Assembly (NCBI GenBank): GCA_021323165.1
Contig: JAJTCJ010000004.1
Coordinates: 1-47,428, forward strand
Source of the DNA: Bacteroidota bacterium
Lineage (GTDB): Bacteria; Bacteroidota; Bacteroidia; 2-12-FULL-35-15
Direction of reading: 5' to 3'
DNA: 47,428 bases
The notes beneath the pieces are model-generated. The model searched no databases, was not told the DNA's origin, and saw nothing but the letters and a program-made list of their open reading frames with translations. Shown one piece after another: positions 6,500 through 14,418 of this stretch (positions are counted from its first letter, which is position 1; each line of letters begins with the position of its first letter). A program made the position numbers and the translations under genes.

Positions 6500-8533
6500 A
6501 TGGAAATTTACGAAAGCATTTTAGAAGATATCATTGAAGGTACGCGCTTACATGTGTCCGATATCAAACCTTCAGAATGGTACGAACAAAACATGATCAT
6601 GCCACGCGGATCTGCTTTTCCTGGCCCATTCTCCTTTAACCTTACACCTTATTGGCGAGAGCCTTTGGATTGTGCCGCCAAGGATCATCCTGCAAAAGAG
6701 ATTTCCATCATGAAGGGTGCGCAGCTCGGTGGAACTGCAGCGGTTCTCAATCCTGTGGTTGGTTATACCATATCACAGAATCCAGGCAATATCATGTTTT
6801 TAACTGGTCATAGTGATCTTTCAGAAGCTGCGGTGGTAAAGATCGATCATATGATTGATAATTGTGGGTTACGACCTTTAATTCGTCCGAGTATTTTAAG
6901 GGCGAAGAACAGCAGGACCGGTGACACCAACAAAAGTAAAGAGTTCGCTGGTGGTGACTTTAAAAGTGGAAGCGTTACAAATCACAATTTACTCAGGCAG
7001 CATGATGTTATGATTATGATTGTGGATGATTATGATGCAGCGCCTTCCAGTTCAAAAGAAGCCGGTGCCACACGTGAGTTAGTTCAGAAAAGAACATCAT
7101 CCTTTGCCCATAAGAAAAAAATATATTGGGTATCATCTCCACAAGTTAAAGGGCAAAGTAACATTGAGGAAGTATTTGAGTTAGGTGATCAGAGGTTTTA
7201 CAACGTACCCTGTCCTTGCTGCAACCAACCCATAGTGTTGAAGTGGTCAGTTCCAATAGATGAAAAAGAATCAGCTGGTATCACATGGAAACTTGATAAT
7301 CACGGATCCGTGATCTCTGAAAGTGTCGGATATATCTGTCAGAAGTGCTCGCAGTTCTTTAATGACACTCATAAATACGAAATGAATCTCAATGGCATGT
7401 GGGTTCCGACCGTCATTCCAAAAGAAAAAGATCATTACTCCTATCAAATAAGTAGTTTATATGCACCTCCTGGTATGGATTCGTGGGAGTTCTACGTTAA
7501 TCAGTACATTCAGGCCAACCCCGCAGGTGAAAAAAGAAAAGAAAAAAAGTACCAAACATTTGTTAACGTAGTTCTCGGTGAGACTTATGAGCAACAAGGT
7601 GAGGCACCAGAAGCTTCAGACTTACAAAGGAACGTTCGAAACTATGAGATCGGCACTATACCTGAGAAGATTTCGGAGCAGGATGGTAATGGTAAGATTG
7701 TTTTGTTAACCTGCGCTTGTGACTTGAACGGTACTATCCGGAATGAGGCGCGTGGATTTATAGATGATGCGCGCTTGGATTATGAGGTTGTAGCATGGAG
7801 TGAAACAGGATCGAGTTACAGTGTTGTTCATGGTAGCATTGGTACATTTATTCCAAGGGAATCTACACTAAAGCACAAAGAAGATCGTGAAAGGTGGACG
7901 TATGAACACAATAAACCTAACTCTGTTTGGAACGAACTTGATAAAATCCTTGATACCTTTTACATGACAGATACGGGCCGCAAAATGAAGATACTCATGA
8001 CCGGAATTGACACTGGCCACTACTCTCATCTTGCGTATCCATACATCGATAAAAAAAACACACCGACAATTGTGGGACTGAAAGGTAAAGACGTTGATAA
8101 GTATATACCATACGGTAAGGATCTACCGACTTTTAAAATCGGGAAAGAGAGATCAAAGTTATATCTGGTTGAAGTTGGTCAGGTGAAAGATATTCTTTCA
8201 AGTCTAATGACTTTAAAATGGAATAACGGTGTTGATGATAAGCAGCCGCCAGGCTTTATGAATTTCCCTACACCATCCGAAGGTAAATATCTTTTTAGTA
8301 ATTACTTTGAGCACTTCGAATCAGAACATCGTGTTATTGAAGCGCGTAAAGACGGTGAAGGTATTGCGGCCAGATGGGTTAAGAAATCTCAAACAGCCCA
8401 GAATCACATGTGGGATGTGCGCGTGTATAACCTCGCTTTAAAGGATATACTCACCTCGATGGCTTGTCGTTTAGCGAAGATTCCGAATTACACATGGCAG
8501 GACTATGTGAATATGGTATTAAGAAGAAAATAA
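6500..8533 (+). CDS. terL: Terminase large subunit, GpA family
   Basis: 677 residues, the usual size for lambda GpA-type large terminases. The ATPase half has an unusual Walker A-like loop GAQLGGT at 73-79 and Walker B strand MIMIVDDYD at 171-179. A zinc-ribbon-like insert follows with Cys238, 240, 241, 280 and 283. The nuclease half starts near 400 (LLTCACDLNG) and includes MTGIDTGHYS and the late NHMWDVRVYNLAL motif typical of this family. It packages DNA into the prohead and cuts concatemers; GpA relatives usually act at cos sites. The portal gene is 17.5 kb away, which is unusual. Confidence 0.92.
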   Translation: MEIYESILEDIIEGTRLHVSDIKPSEWYEQNMIMPRGSAFPGPFSFNLTPYWREPLDCAAKDHPAKEISIMKGAQLGGTAAVLNPVVGYTISQNPGNIMFLTGHSDLSEAAVVKIDHMIDNCGLRPLIRPSILRAKNSRTGDTNKSKEFAGGDFKSGSVTNHNLLRQHDVMIMIVDDYDAAPSSSKEAGATRELVQKRTSSFAHKKKIYWVSSPQVKGQSNIEEVFELGDQRFYNVPCPCCNQPIVLKWSVPIDEKESAGITWKLDNHGSVISESVGYICQKCSQFFNDTHKYEMNLNGMWVPTVIPKEKDHYSYQISSLYAPPGMDSWEFYVNQYIQANPAGEKRKEKKYQTFVNVVLGETYEQQGEAPEASDLQRNVRNYEIGTIPEKISEQDGNGKIVLLTCACDLNGTIRNEARGFIDDARLDYEVVAWSETGSSYSVVHGSIGTFIPRESTLKHKEDRERWTYEHNKPNSVWNELDKILDTFYMTDTGRKMKILMTGIDTGHYSHLAYPYIDKKNTPTIVGLKGKDVDKYIPYGKDLPTFKIGKERSKLYLVEVGQVKDILSSLMTLKWNNGVDDKQPPGFMNFPTPSEGKYLFSNYFEHFESEHRVIEARKDGEGIAARWVKKSQTAQNHMWDVRVYNLALKDILTSMACRLAKIPNYTWQDYVNMVLRRK

Positions 8534-8542
8534 TTTTTAAAT

Positions 8543-8938
8543 ATGGAAGCAATGATTAAGTTAAACGAGTTGAGGTTGGGAAATTATGTTCAACCTGACA
8601 AAGATCACCTAAACCAATTTCACGGTGTGGGACTTGTTACGCTAATTCAAGAGGAAAAATTTACTGTGAGCAACCACTATCCTGGCAAATGGTTTGAACC
8701 AATTTCTATAACTGAAGAATGGCTCGTTAAGTTTGGGTTTAAACAAGATCAAGACTGTGTTCTTGGTCTTTATCCTATAAAATATTTTGACGACTTAACC
8801 GCGTGGCGCACAAAATGCCACTTTGCTGTTAGTAGCTTTGGAGATGACCCCTATTATGATTTGGATGTTCCGAATATAAAGTTTGTCCATCAATTACAGA
8901 ACCTTTACTATGCTTTAACTGGGAATGAATTACAATAA
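8543..8938 (+). CDS. Hypothetical protein, common in Bacteroidota and their phages
   Basis: 131 residues. The pattern LRLGNYV near the start, EPISITEEWLVKFGF in the middle and FVHQLQNLYYALTGNEL at the end recurs in many small Bacteroidota proteins of unknown function, often next to phage genes. No catalytic motif is visible. It follows the large terminase gene by nine bases and is the last gene of the terminase transcript; its end overlaps the end of the convergent sugar cassette by nine bases. Confidence 0.65.
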   Translation: MEAMIKLNELRLGNYVQPDKDHLNQFHGVGLVTLIQEEKFTVSNHYPGKWFEPISITEEWLVKFGFKQDQDCVLGLYPIKYFDDLTAWRTKCHFAVSSFGDDPYYDLDVPNIKFVHQLQNLYYALTGNELQ

Positions 8939-9658
8939 AATATTGAATTGGTTTGGAACACGAATCAATTTCTTATCATAATCTCGCACATAAAACCCCT
9001 CCTTGACTTCTGGATTGTGGTAATCCTGCAGCATGGTTCCGCGTTCCAGATTCGCTTTCGCGCTAGAATTTCTCGCCTTCCTCTCAATATCTTTTCTTAC
9101 CCAACTGAAGTGGTGCATGTGCGCTGGTAACTCCGCCACATTAACCTCATTTATTCGCCTGGTAGGATCAACATAGAATGGGTATTCCTTTCGGCCAGCT
9201 TCAGTGTTTGGCTTCAGTTGGTGAATAAATGGCACATAATATCCATCCTCTGTTTCAAAACGAAGGGTTGGCTCCTTAAAGTAGGTGAATAATTTACATA
9301 CGGATCCTGAAGCTCCAGATTGAATGTATAATTCCTTCGCTTTACCAAAGTCCTGGTAATACTCATCAGTATCCATAAGAATGAAGTGTGTGAATCCATA
9401 AGTCTTAGCAGCTTCAATACCTAAATTGCGTTTTGCTCTTTCGTTATTTGCACCACCTAATCGTTCCGGAGTGTACTTTATTAGGAAATAATTTACCCCT
9501 TCAAGATTAATCTCTGGAAGGGGGTCATACTTCTCACCGAAATTTGACACATCCTGGTGGACTATAATGAAGAAATCCACATGATCTTTCAGACATTCCA
9601 TGGACCCGCGCAGTAATTCTACACCGTCCCAAACATTATATATTGCTACTAGTTTCAC
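8930..9658 (-). CDS. Glycosyltransferase-like protein (GT-A fold), cassette gene
   Basis: 242 residues. MKLVAIYNVWDG begins the nucleotide-binding strand, and HFILMDTDEYYQDF at ~92-105 carries a DxD motif for metal and nucleotide-sugar binding. The preceding NERAKRNLGIEAAKTYGF is a typical GT-A helix. No membrane helix is seen, so it is cytoplasmic. It is the last gene of the leftward cassette and its start overlaps the stop of the upstream methyltransferase by four bases. Acceptor and sugar are unknown. Confidence 0.7.
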   Translation of the reverse strand: MKLVAIYNVWDGVELLRGSMECLKDHVDFFIIVHQDVSNFGEKYDPLPEINLEGVNYFLIKYTPERLGGANNERAKRNLGIEAAKTYGFTHFILMDTDEYYQDFGKAKELYIQSGASGSVCKLFTYFKEPTLRFETEDGYYVPFIHQLKPNTEAGRKEYPFYVDPTRRINEVNVAELPAHMHHFSWVRKDIERKARNSSAKANLERGTMLQDYHNPEVKEGFYVRDYDKKLIRVPNQFNILL

Positions 9659-10257
9659 GATGTCTTAATACCACAAAGCTTGAAAGTTTCCAAAGAAATA
9701 AACTTGTGATCATTGACCTTTCTTAGAACACAGGTTACATTCCATCCATCTGTGACGTTACCCATTGCAGCGTTCTCCTGCAGACTTAATAATTCATAAC
9801 CTTGCAACTCTGCTAACTTGATGTAAAAGTCCTGAGTATAATAATTACATCCATGCCCAGGCCAATTCCCCGTCTTTGGATTTTCATTTAGCATTATGCC
9901 TCCTATATTCAGGAGATCGTTTTTAGTTTTCCAGCAGTTATAAATCGCCTTGATATCATGACCACCCTTGCCGTCACTCACATGCTCACTCGTACCGGCA
10001 TCAACTAACATATCACATCGTTCAATAAAATCAACGGGTAATGGTTTGCTTAAGTCGAGTGGTGCAGCACCATTCTCATTATTAATATCGATAGCCAGAT
10101 AATCAATTTTCTGTTCTTCATACCACTCTTTCATGTATGGTGCCGGCAACTTTGGTTGCGCATAATTATTCTGTGCACCTAAATCGATCACCGACTTAGG
10201 ATTAAACTTTGCCAACAATTCAGTTACCAAAGTGAGTGTGAAACTTGTATATCCCAT
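9655..10257 (-). CDS. SAM-dependent methyltransferase, cassette gene
   Basis: 200 residues with a class I methyltransferase layout: KSVIDLGAQNNYAQPKL is the SAM-binding motif I region, IDYLAIDIN holds the acidic residue of motif II, and CDMLVDAGTSEHV is the motif IV-like strand. It is short compared with most DNA methyltransferases and has no target-recognition domain, so a sugar or protein substrate is more likely in this context. It lies between two glycosyltransferase-like genes. Confidence 0.7.
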   Translation of the reverse strand: MGYTSFTLTLVTELLAKFNPKSVIDLGAQNNYAQPKLPAPYMKEWYEEQKIDYLAIDINNENGAAPLDLSKPLPVDFIERCDMLVDAGTSEHVSDGKGGHDIKAIYNCWKTKNDLLNIGGIMLNENPKTGNWPGHGCNYYTQDFYIKLAELQGYELLSLQENAAMGNVTDGWNVTCVLRKVNDHKFISLETFKLCGIKTS

Positions 10258-10269
10258 TTTTCTTTTATT

Positions 10270-11010
10270 TTAAATTCCCTCTGACCACAGACAAACACTG
10301 TCCGCGATTTTTAAAATTCCTTTATGTGAAGTGTACGCGAAGAAAGTATCCTGTGCATTTGTGATTGTCAACTTCATATCATGGATTATCATGCTCGCAA
10401 CCGACTGATCATGTCGGTGACCTTTCACTCTCATATCTTCACTTACTTCACCGTTGGCATTATTCCAAGACCCTTGATAACTTATACCATCCTTTGCAGC
10501 CTCAAAGTATTGATGTATAAACTTCTTTGCGTCAAGCGATTTTGTATTGAATCCCATTAGACAAGCCATGATCATCTTTGCACCAAAGGCTTTTTCCCTG
10601 CTCCATCCATGCTTATTTAAACAAGCATCTGAGGTGTAATCACCAACAGAGTAGCCGATGTTATCAAAAAATATATAACCGTGTTGATTGATGTGATCAA
10701 TGAATGGAGTTATATCCCTGCTAGGGTAAACGGCAGAATCCATCCATATGATTGTTTCATATCCTTTTTTTACGGCTTCATTTATAGCCCATGCTTTGAA
10801 AGCATATGGAACCACCTTACCTTCCTGATGGTGTTGTGGATCTTCTGATTTATGGTAAGGGCAGTTATGGTGAATATGTTCTTCATGTTGGAAGAACCCC
10901 AAATCTCCTTTGTATCCTACTTTATCCAGCGCCTGGATTAATCGCTTTTGCATTTGAGCATATCGCCCCACGTTATTCGCAAAATTTAAAATGACGGTTT
11001 TTGAGTTCAT
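10270..11010 (-). CDS. Glycosyltransferase-like protein, cassette gene
   Basis: 246 residues. TIIWMDSAVYP at ~85-95 has the hydrophobic strand and W-x-D-x motif found in several glycosyltransferase families of the GT-A type. KAWAINEAVKKGYE precedes it as the usual helix, and HRHDQSVASMIIHD near residue 200 resembles the C-terminal HDQ motif of such enzymes. No signal peptide or membrane helix. The start overlaps the stop of a 41-codon gene (TAATG), supporting coupled translation. Confidence 0.65.
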   Translation of the reverse strand: MNSKTVILNFANNVGRYAQMQKRLIQALDKVGYKGDLGFFQHEEHIHHNCPYHKSEDPQHHQEGKVVPYAFKAWAINEAVKKGYETIIWMDSAVYPSRDITPFIDHINQHGYIFFDNIGYSVGDYTSDACLNKHGWSREKAFGAKMIMACLMGFNTKSLDAKKFIHQYFEAAKDGISYQGSWNNANGEVSEDMRVKGHRHDQSVASMIIHDMKLTITNAQDTFFAYTSHKGILKIADSVCLWSEGI

Positions 11011-11135
11011 TAGAATAGTCTTGATATGTTTCTTAATAAGATTTCTTTCTTTAGCTTCAGTAGCACTAGTGCTCCGGTGAGGGTATTGGACTTTATAAGT
11101 CCTCTTTGCCAGTTGTCAAAGTATGGTCGTTTCAT
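11010..11135 (-). CDS. 41-residue small protein in the sugar cassette
   Basis: A short gene with ATG at 11135 and TAA at 11012-11010. It begins MKRPYFDNWQRGLIKS and ends in a basic amphipathic helix. Its start lies inside the end of the upstream 68-residue gene and its stop shares bases with the next start (TAATG), so it exactly fills the gap in an otherwise tightly coupled operon. Product function unknown; it could also be only a translational coupling device. Confidence 0.5.
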   Translation of the reverse strand: MKRPYFDNWQRGLIKSNTLTGALVLLKLKKEILLRNISRLF

Positions 11136-11322
11136 ATAGTTTTAATTTACGTTCTCTGTTTTCGATGTGTTTTAAAAAGCTAAGCGCATTGAATGTCTGA
11201 TTCTGATCTAAGTTCATTCCAATAATCCATAACCAAGTAGTGTGTAAGTGCTCACTGGTATAACAGCTATCAATTACTTTAAAGATCTTATTAACCTCAA
11301 TACCTTTTAGTATCCGCTTCAT
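11116..11322 (-). CDS. 68-residue hypothetical protein in the sugar cassette
   Basis: Begins MKRILKGIEVNKIFKVID and is helical with two Cys/Trp-rich central positions (TTWLWIIGMN). No family recognised. It overlaps the stop of the FkbM-type gene by four bases at its start and the following 41-residue gene by 20 bases at its end. The stretch TTWLWIIG is hydrophobic but short for a membrane helix. Confidence 0.5.
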   Translation of the reverse strand: MKRILKGIEVNKIFKVIDSCYTSEHLHTTWLWIIGMNLDQNQTFNALSFLKHIENRERKLKLYETTIL

Positions 11323-11930
11323 CTGCTTATTATCAAATTTTCTCCGGATTGATAAAGAAGATTACACATTCCGAACTCTGCGCAATACTTTATTATTTCA
11401 TCCTTCGCCTGCACATTTTCATTATACTCTATACAAAGAAGATGCGTTTTTGATAAGTTGATTTGCTTAAGGATCTCGATATCCATTCCCTCTGCGTCAA
11501 TGGTTATGAAATCATAATTCTTTTTAGGCACTAGGGTTTGGAATGTCTTGAAATCTAAAACGTCCACATCCTGCTCTTTGAAGTCCACTCGCTTCCACTT
11601 AACGGTTTCTTCCTTCTTTAATGAACTTAGTAATGCCACATCAGATTGATTCGGGAGATGATGTCCTGATTCGTGAAGAACACCTTTACCATTAACAATT
11701 CCTATAGCAACCCTGGCCATGCACACTTTTTTATTGTCCTTGTGCAGATCGAACATCTTTTGAAAAGCAACAGGTGAAGGTTCTACCAGAACAGCATCCC
11801 ATCCTAATTCAATCAATCGCAGAGAATTTGAAAATGTTTTTCCATCATTCTCTCCAATACTAAGGAGAGTTCCATTTCTCCCGTTGAAGAATTTTACAAT
11901 AACTTCCTCTTCTTTACCTTGTGAATACAT
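11319..11930 (-). CDS. FkbM-family methyltransferase, cassette gene
   Basis: 203 residues. The FkbM pattern is clear: TLLSIGENDGKTF for SAM-binding motif I, AVLVEPSPVAFQKMF for the acidic-loop region, DVDVLDF, and YDFITIDAEGMDIEILKQI for the family-specific IDxEGxE-like block. Members of this family O-methylate sugars or peptide products. Its company of at least four glycosyltransferase-like genes points to methylation of a glycan. Confidence 0.82.
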   Translation of the reverse strand: MYSQGKEEEVIVKFFNGRNGTLLSIGENDGKTFSNSLRLIELGWDAVLVEPSPVAFQKMFDLHKDNKKVCMARVAIGIVNGKGVLHESGHHLPNQSDVALLSSLKKEETVKWKRVDFKEQDVDVLDFKTFQTLVPKKNYDFITIDAEGMDIEILKQINLSKTHLLCIEYNENVQAKDEIIKYCAEFGMCNLLYQSGENLIISR

Positions 11931-11934
11931 ATGT

Positions 11935-12516
11935 TTATTTTTTTGATCTTACTCTATAATGATAAACTGGTTTGTCAATTACGGTTTGTGTTTTTAAAAC
12001 TCCTAGATCTCGAAGAGCACAAGCCCATTCATAATCCTCAAATATTGTTTTGTTTGGGAATTTGACTTTCAATGCGTGTTCTCTTTTCATAGGGGTGATG
12101 TGATTCGGAAACCGGAAATAATATTCTCTTCCGTCCCGTATCTCTGCTTTGTAAGCATGACCCAAACGTATCTCCCACCCTTGTTCATTCAATCCATCGG
12201 TTGTCATGATACCATTAATTCCGATTACATCAGCACCGGTTTTACAGGCATTTATCACTTCAGATATCGCATATGGGAATAGCTTATCATCATCATCAAC
12301 TTGCCACACATATTCACTCTTCGCTTTCATCAACATATCGTTTCGCTTGACACCGGTAGTGACTCCACCTTCCAACCCAGCGCGCGGTCGATGATCACTA
12401 ACTATTTCGATTTGCCCTAATAATTCAGGTGGGCAATCGTTGATAATTGAATCCCTCAGTTCTGCAAAAAAATGAACTCGGTCTGGCAATGTCGGTATGA
12501 GTATTGAAAGAATCAT
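11935..12516 (-). CDS. Family 2 glycosyltransferase, cassette gene
   Basis: 193 residues. LSILIPTLPDR is the first strand of the GT2 fold, GVKRNDMLMKAKSEYVWQ is the conserved helix and strand, and VDDDDKLFPYA at ~73-83 is the DxD metal site. FEDYEWACALRDLG near residue 160 fits the ED motif with the catalytic base. No membrane helix, so it acts in the cytoplasm. The start overlaps the stop of the upstream GT gene by four bases. Confidence 0.82.
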   Translation of the reverse strand: MILSILIPTLPDRVHFFAELRDSIINDCPPELLGQIEIVSDHRPRAGLEGGVTTGVKRNDMLMKAKSEYVWQVDDDDKLFPYAISEVINACKTGADVIGINGIMTTDGLNEQGWEIRLGHAYKAEIRDGREYYFRFPNHITPMKREHALKVKFPNKTIFEDYEWACALRDLGVLKTQTVIDKPVYHYRVRSKK

Positions 12517-13193
12517 GGTAGTTTAAATCCTTCCTGTTTTCTTTTAGCAAACATCGCTTTACCCTGATCCCAATTCGCTGAACTTCTTTTGTAAGTTTCA
12601 TCACTTTGAGCCTTACCATTTGCTGGATGTTCGTGTGGAAACTGTAGGTCCGGAGCATAGATCATAAATCCGTTTGTTTCACAAACCCAAAACAAATCCT
12701 CATCCACAAACATTGATCTGTAACCAGGATGCCAGAAATACCCAAGTTTCTTAAACAATAAGGAGTTCATGATTGGAATTGTAAGAACCGGTACGTGGAA
12801 CTTCTGCAGACAATCATCAACTTTAATGAGCGCCGGCCGGTTCAAATCTTTAAACTTTTCGACCAGTAATAAATCCCAATTCTTCGGACACTTAAAATCA
12901 TCTGAAAGATAAATTAGTATGTCACCTTTTGCCAATTTTGCAGCTTGATTTGTCGCTTCCACAACACAGTCGTTATGATCGATTATTGTGTGTGAATTTT
13001 TACCGAACGGCTTATGTTCTTTTTCTCCCTCTTTTTCAACCATTGAATAATCTTCGTTAAAAGGATCACTAAAATCCAACGAAAGGATGTGTTCAATTTC
13101 TACCGTTCCTGATGTCTGTGACATCCAATACTCATATGTTTCACGCGACTTTTGTGGCCGACTTCTCGATGGGTGTAAAAGTGTAATTATCAT
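12513..13193 (-). CDS. Family 2 glycosyltransferase-like protein, cassette gene
   Basis: 226 residues. The N-terminus ITLLHPSRSRPQK is the first strand and loop of a GT-A fold. CVVEATNQAAKLAKGD then ILIYLSDDFKCP (~95-106) provides the SDD-type metal site. VDEDLFWVCETNGF near residue 175 matches the later acidic motif. It follows a 113-residue hypothetical gene with a four-base overlap. Confidence 0.75.
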   Translation of the reverse strand: MIITLLHPSRSRPQKSRETYEYWMSQTSGTVEIEHILSLDFSDPFNEDYSMVEKEGEKEHKPFGKNSHTIIDHNDCVVEATNQAAKLAKGDILIYLSDDFKCPKNWDLLLVEKFKDLNRPALIKVDDCLQKFHVPVLTIPIMNSLLFKKLGYFWHPGYRSMFVDEDLFWVCETNGFMIYAPDLQFPHEHPANGKAQSDETYKRSSANWDQGKAMFAKRKQEGFKLP

Positions 13194-13531
13194 GTTTTCT
13201 CTTTTTTAGTTTTGCTTTCTTCATGTATGTTCGCAAAGAAGTCCACATATTCATCCACTCCTGGCTGACCATCCTTCATATAGACCTCAATTAAATTAAC
13301 CTGGTGGTTAACTAACAATGGCTGTCTTCCTTGTTGAACATACATTTCATCAGGTTTAATTGCTTTACCGTCCGCTGTAACTTTTTGCGTAAGCTCAGAT
13401 CCTTTAACGAATCTGGATGCAGCTCTCCAAAGGAGGTTTCCATTTTTATCTTTTCGTTGGAATGGTGGCAACTTCGCTGCAGTTTCAACTAAGGTTTTAT
13501 AAACCTGTGGAGTTATTTTATTTGGCTTCAT
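13190..13531 (-). CDS. 113-residue hypothetical protein, cassette gene
   Basis: The start at 13531 (MKPNKITPQVYKTLVE) is chosen because it lies just at the end of the upstream glycosyltransferase gene; the open frame extends to 13678, but that part only shadows the upstream gene. No family recognised. The protein has a conserved-looking GRQPLLVNHQVNLIEVYMK stretch and a Lys/Glu-rich tail. It is small and soluble. Position between two glycosyltransferases suggests a role in the same process, perhaps as a target or adaptor, but nothing in the sequence proves that. Confidence 0.6.
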   Translation of the reverse strand: MKPNKITPQVYKTLVETAAKLPPFQRKDKNGNLLWRAASRFVKGSELTQKVTADGKAIKPDEMYVQQGRQPLLVNHQVNLIEVYMKDGQPGVDEYVDFFANIHEESKTKKEKT

Positions 13532-14198
13532 TTTTAAAATAATTTGAATAGAAATTAAAACTCTCAGCATCCATATGTTCTCTGAGAAAGTCCTTACTGT
13601 AATCCTGAGTACTGTGATTTCCTTGATACCGGTGCAATCGGTCGGTATGTGATCTTCCTCCGCACATACCAACACCATGCTTTATTCCAATTGAATAGTG
13701 TTTAGTCGGGTGAAAAACCACTCCATTCAATTTGCCTTTTGACACCAGATCCCATAAATGCAAATCTGTGTAAGGTTCGTTATCAGGACACCATTCGAAA
13801 TTCAGGTCGGGTTTAATAAGGGTGTTCATGGCACTGGCCCGCTCCATGTGGTGCATTATAAAATAAGAGAACAACTTTATGTGGTAGTATATAGTGTAAT
13901 CAGTACCTAAAAGATCAGGACGTTTCTTTTTTTCCCACACACCCAGCATTGATTCCAAATACTGAGGTGAGTAATAATCATCGTCCTCCATCAACGCGAT
14001 CACATCAATAGCTTTATTTCTCAACCGATCATATCCTTCGCGGTATCTTTTGGTGATATCACATTCTTTACTTTCCGGAAGATGATTTACAAGTTCTATA
14101 ATTTCTGGTTGGACGGTTTGATTTTTCAACATGCGTAGGCAATTGTCCAAAAGTTGTGGCCGGTCACCACGCGAAGGAATAATGACACCTACCCGCAT
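13518..14198 (-). CDS. Family 2 glycosyltransferase, first gene of the sugar cassette
   Basis: 226 residues from the ATG at 14198 (MRVGVIIPSRGDRPQ); a start at 14225 would lie within the predicted terminator stem. GVIIPSRGDRP is the classic first strand of GT2 enzymes, YDRLRNKAIDVIALM leads to the metal site EDDDYYSPQYL at ~89-99. The gene follows directly after a T-run and hairpin on its own strand, so its expression is probably controlled by attenuation. Confidence 0.8.
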   Translation of the reverse strand: MRVGVIIPSRGDRPQLLDNCLRMLKNQTVQPEIIELVNHLPESKECDITKRYREGYDRLRNKAIDVIALMEDDDYYSPQYLESMLGVWEKKKRPDLLGTDYTIYYHIKLFSYFIMHHMERASAMNTLIKPDLNFEWCPDNEPYTDLHLWDLVSKGKLNGVVFHPTKHYSIGIKHGVGMCGGRSHTDRLHRYQGNHSTQDYSKDFLREHMDAESFNFYSNYFKNEAK

Positions 14199-14200
14199 AT

Positions 14201-14280
14201 AAAAAAAGTACCCACAACCAAACAAAGGCTATACCACCCGAACTCATGACTGATTCGTGAGGACAATGTAAGGCTGTGGG
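14201..14280 (-). promoter_or_regulatory. Terminator-like attenuator in the sugar-cassette leader
   Basis: Read leftward: CCCACAGCC (14280-14272) pairs with GGTTGTGGG (14219-14211), followed at once by TACTTTTTTT (14210-14201). Inside is a second hairpin, CTCACGA/TCATGAG with loop ATCAG (14261-14243). The T-run ends two bases before the first ATG of the cassette. A stem plus T-run in this place can stop transcription before the first gene; the inner structure could be a sensor or antiterminator. No gene lies upstream on this strand that would need a normal terminator. Confidence 0.5.
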
Positions 14281-14315
14281 ATTTCTTAAATACCATGTTA
14301 AGTGATATAGCGAAA

Positions 14316-14323
14316 CAAACATA
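14316..14323 (-). promoter_or_regulatory. Candidate leftward promoter of the sugar cassette
   Basis: TATGTTTG on the minus strand matches TAnnTTTG exactly. The predicted start is about 14309, giving a ~110-base leader that contains the attenuator. No good -33 TTTG is seen, so activation by a factor is possible; the palindrome at 14352-14368 lies about 30-45 bases upstream of this box. Confidence 0.4.
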
Positions 14324-14351
14324 TGTACTGTGTTAAGCTTCTTAAATTTTA

Positions 14352-14404
14352 TTCCGTTATCAACGGAACTTTTTTTATGTCGGAATAACTCAAATCTATT
14401 TTTA
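14352..14404 (+). promoter_or_regulatory. Late promoter module, copy 1 (tail operon)
   Basis: Palindrome TTCCGTTATCAACGGAA at 14352-14368, then C and a seven-T tract at 14370-14376 in the -33 region, then TCTATTTTT at 14395-14403 as the -7 region. The sheath ATG is at 14419. The head promoter at 27844 has the same palindrome, same T-tract and the same 41-base distance from CCGTT to TCTATTTTT. The palindrome with T-run also looks like a terminator, but the conserved distance and lack of an upstream rightward gene favour a promoter with an activator site. Confidence 0.6.
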
Positions 14405-14418
14405 CAAAAAAATATTTC

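Noticed and set aside
14352..14376. Simple Rho-independent terminator before the tail operon
   Set aside because: No rightward gene ends there, and the fixed 41-base spacing to a -7 box at two sites fits a promoter element better; termination as a side function remains possible.
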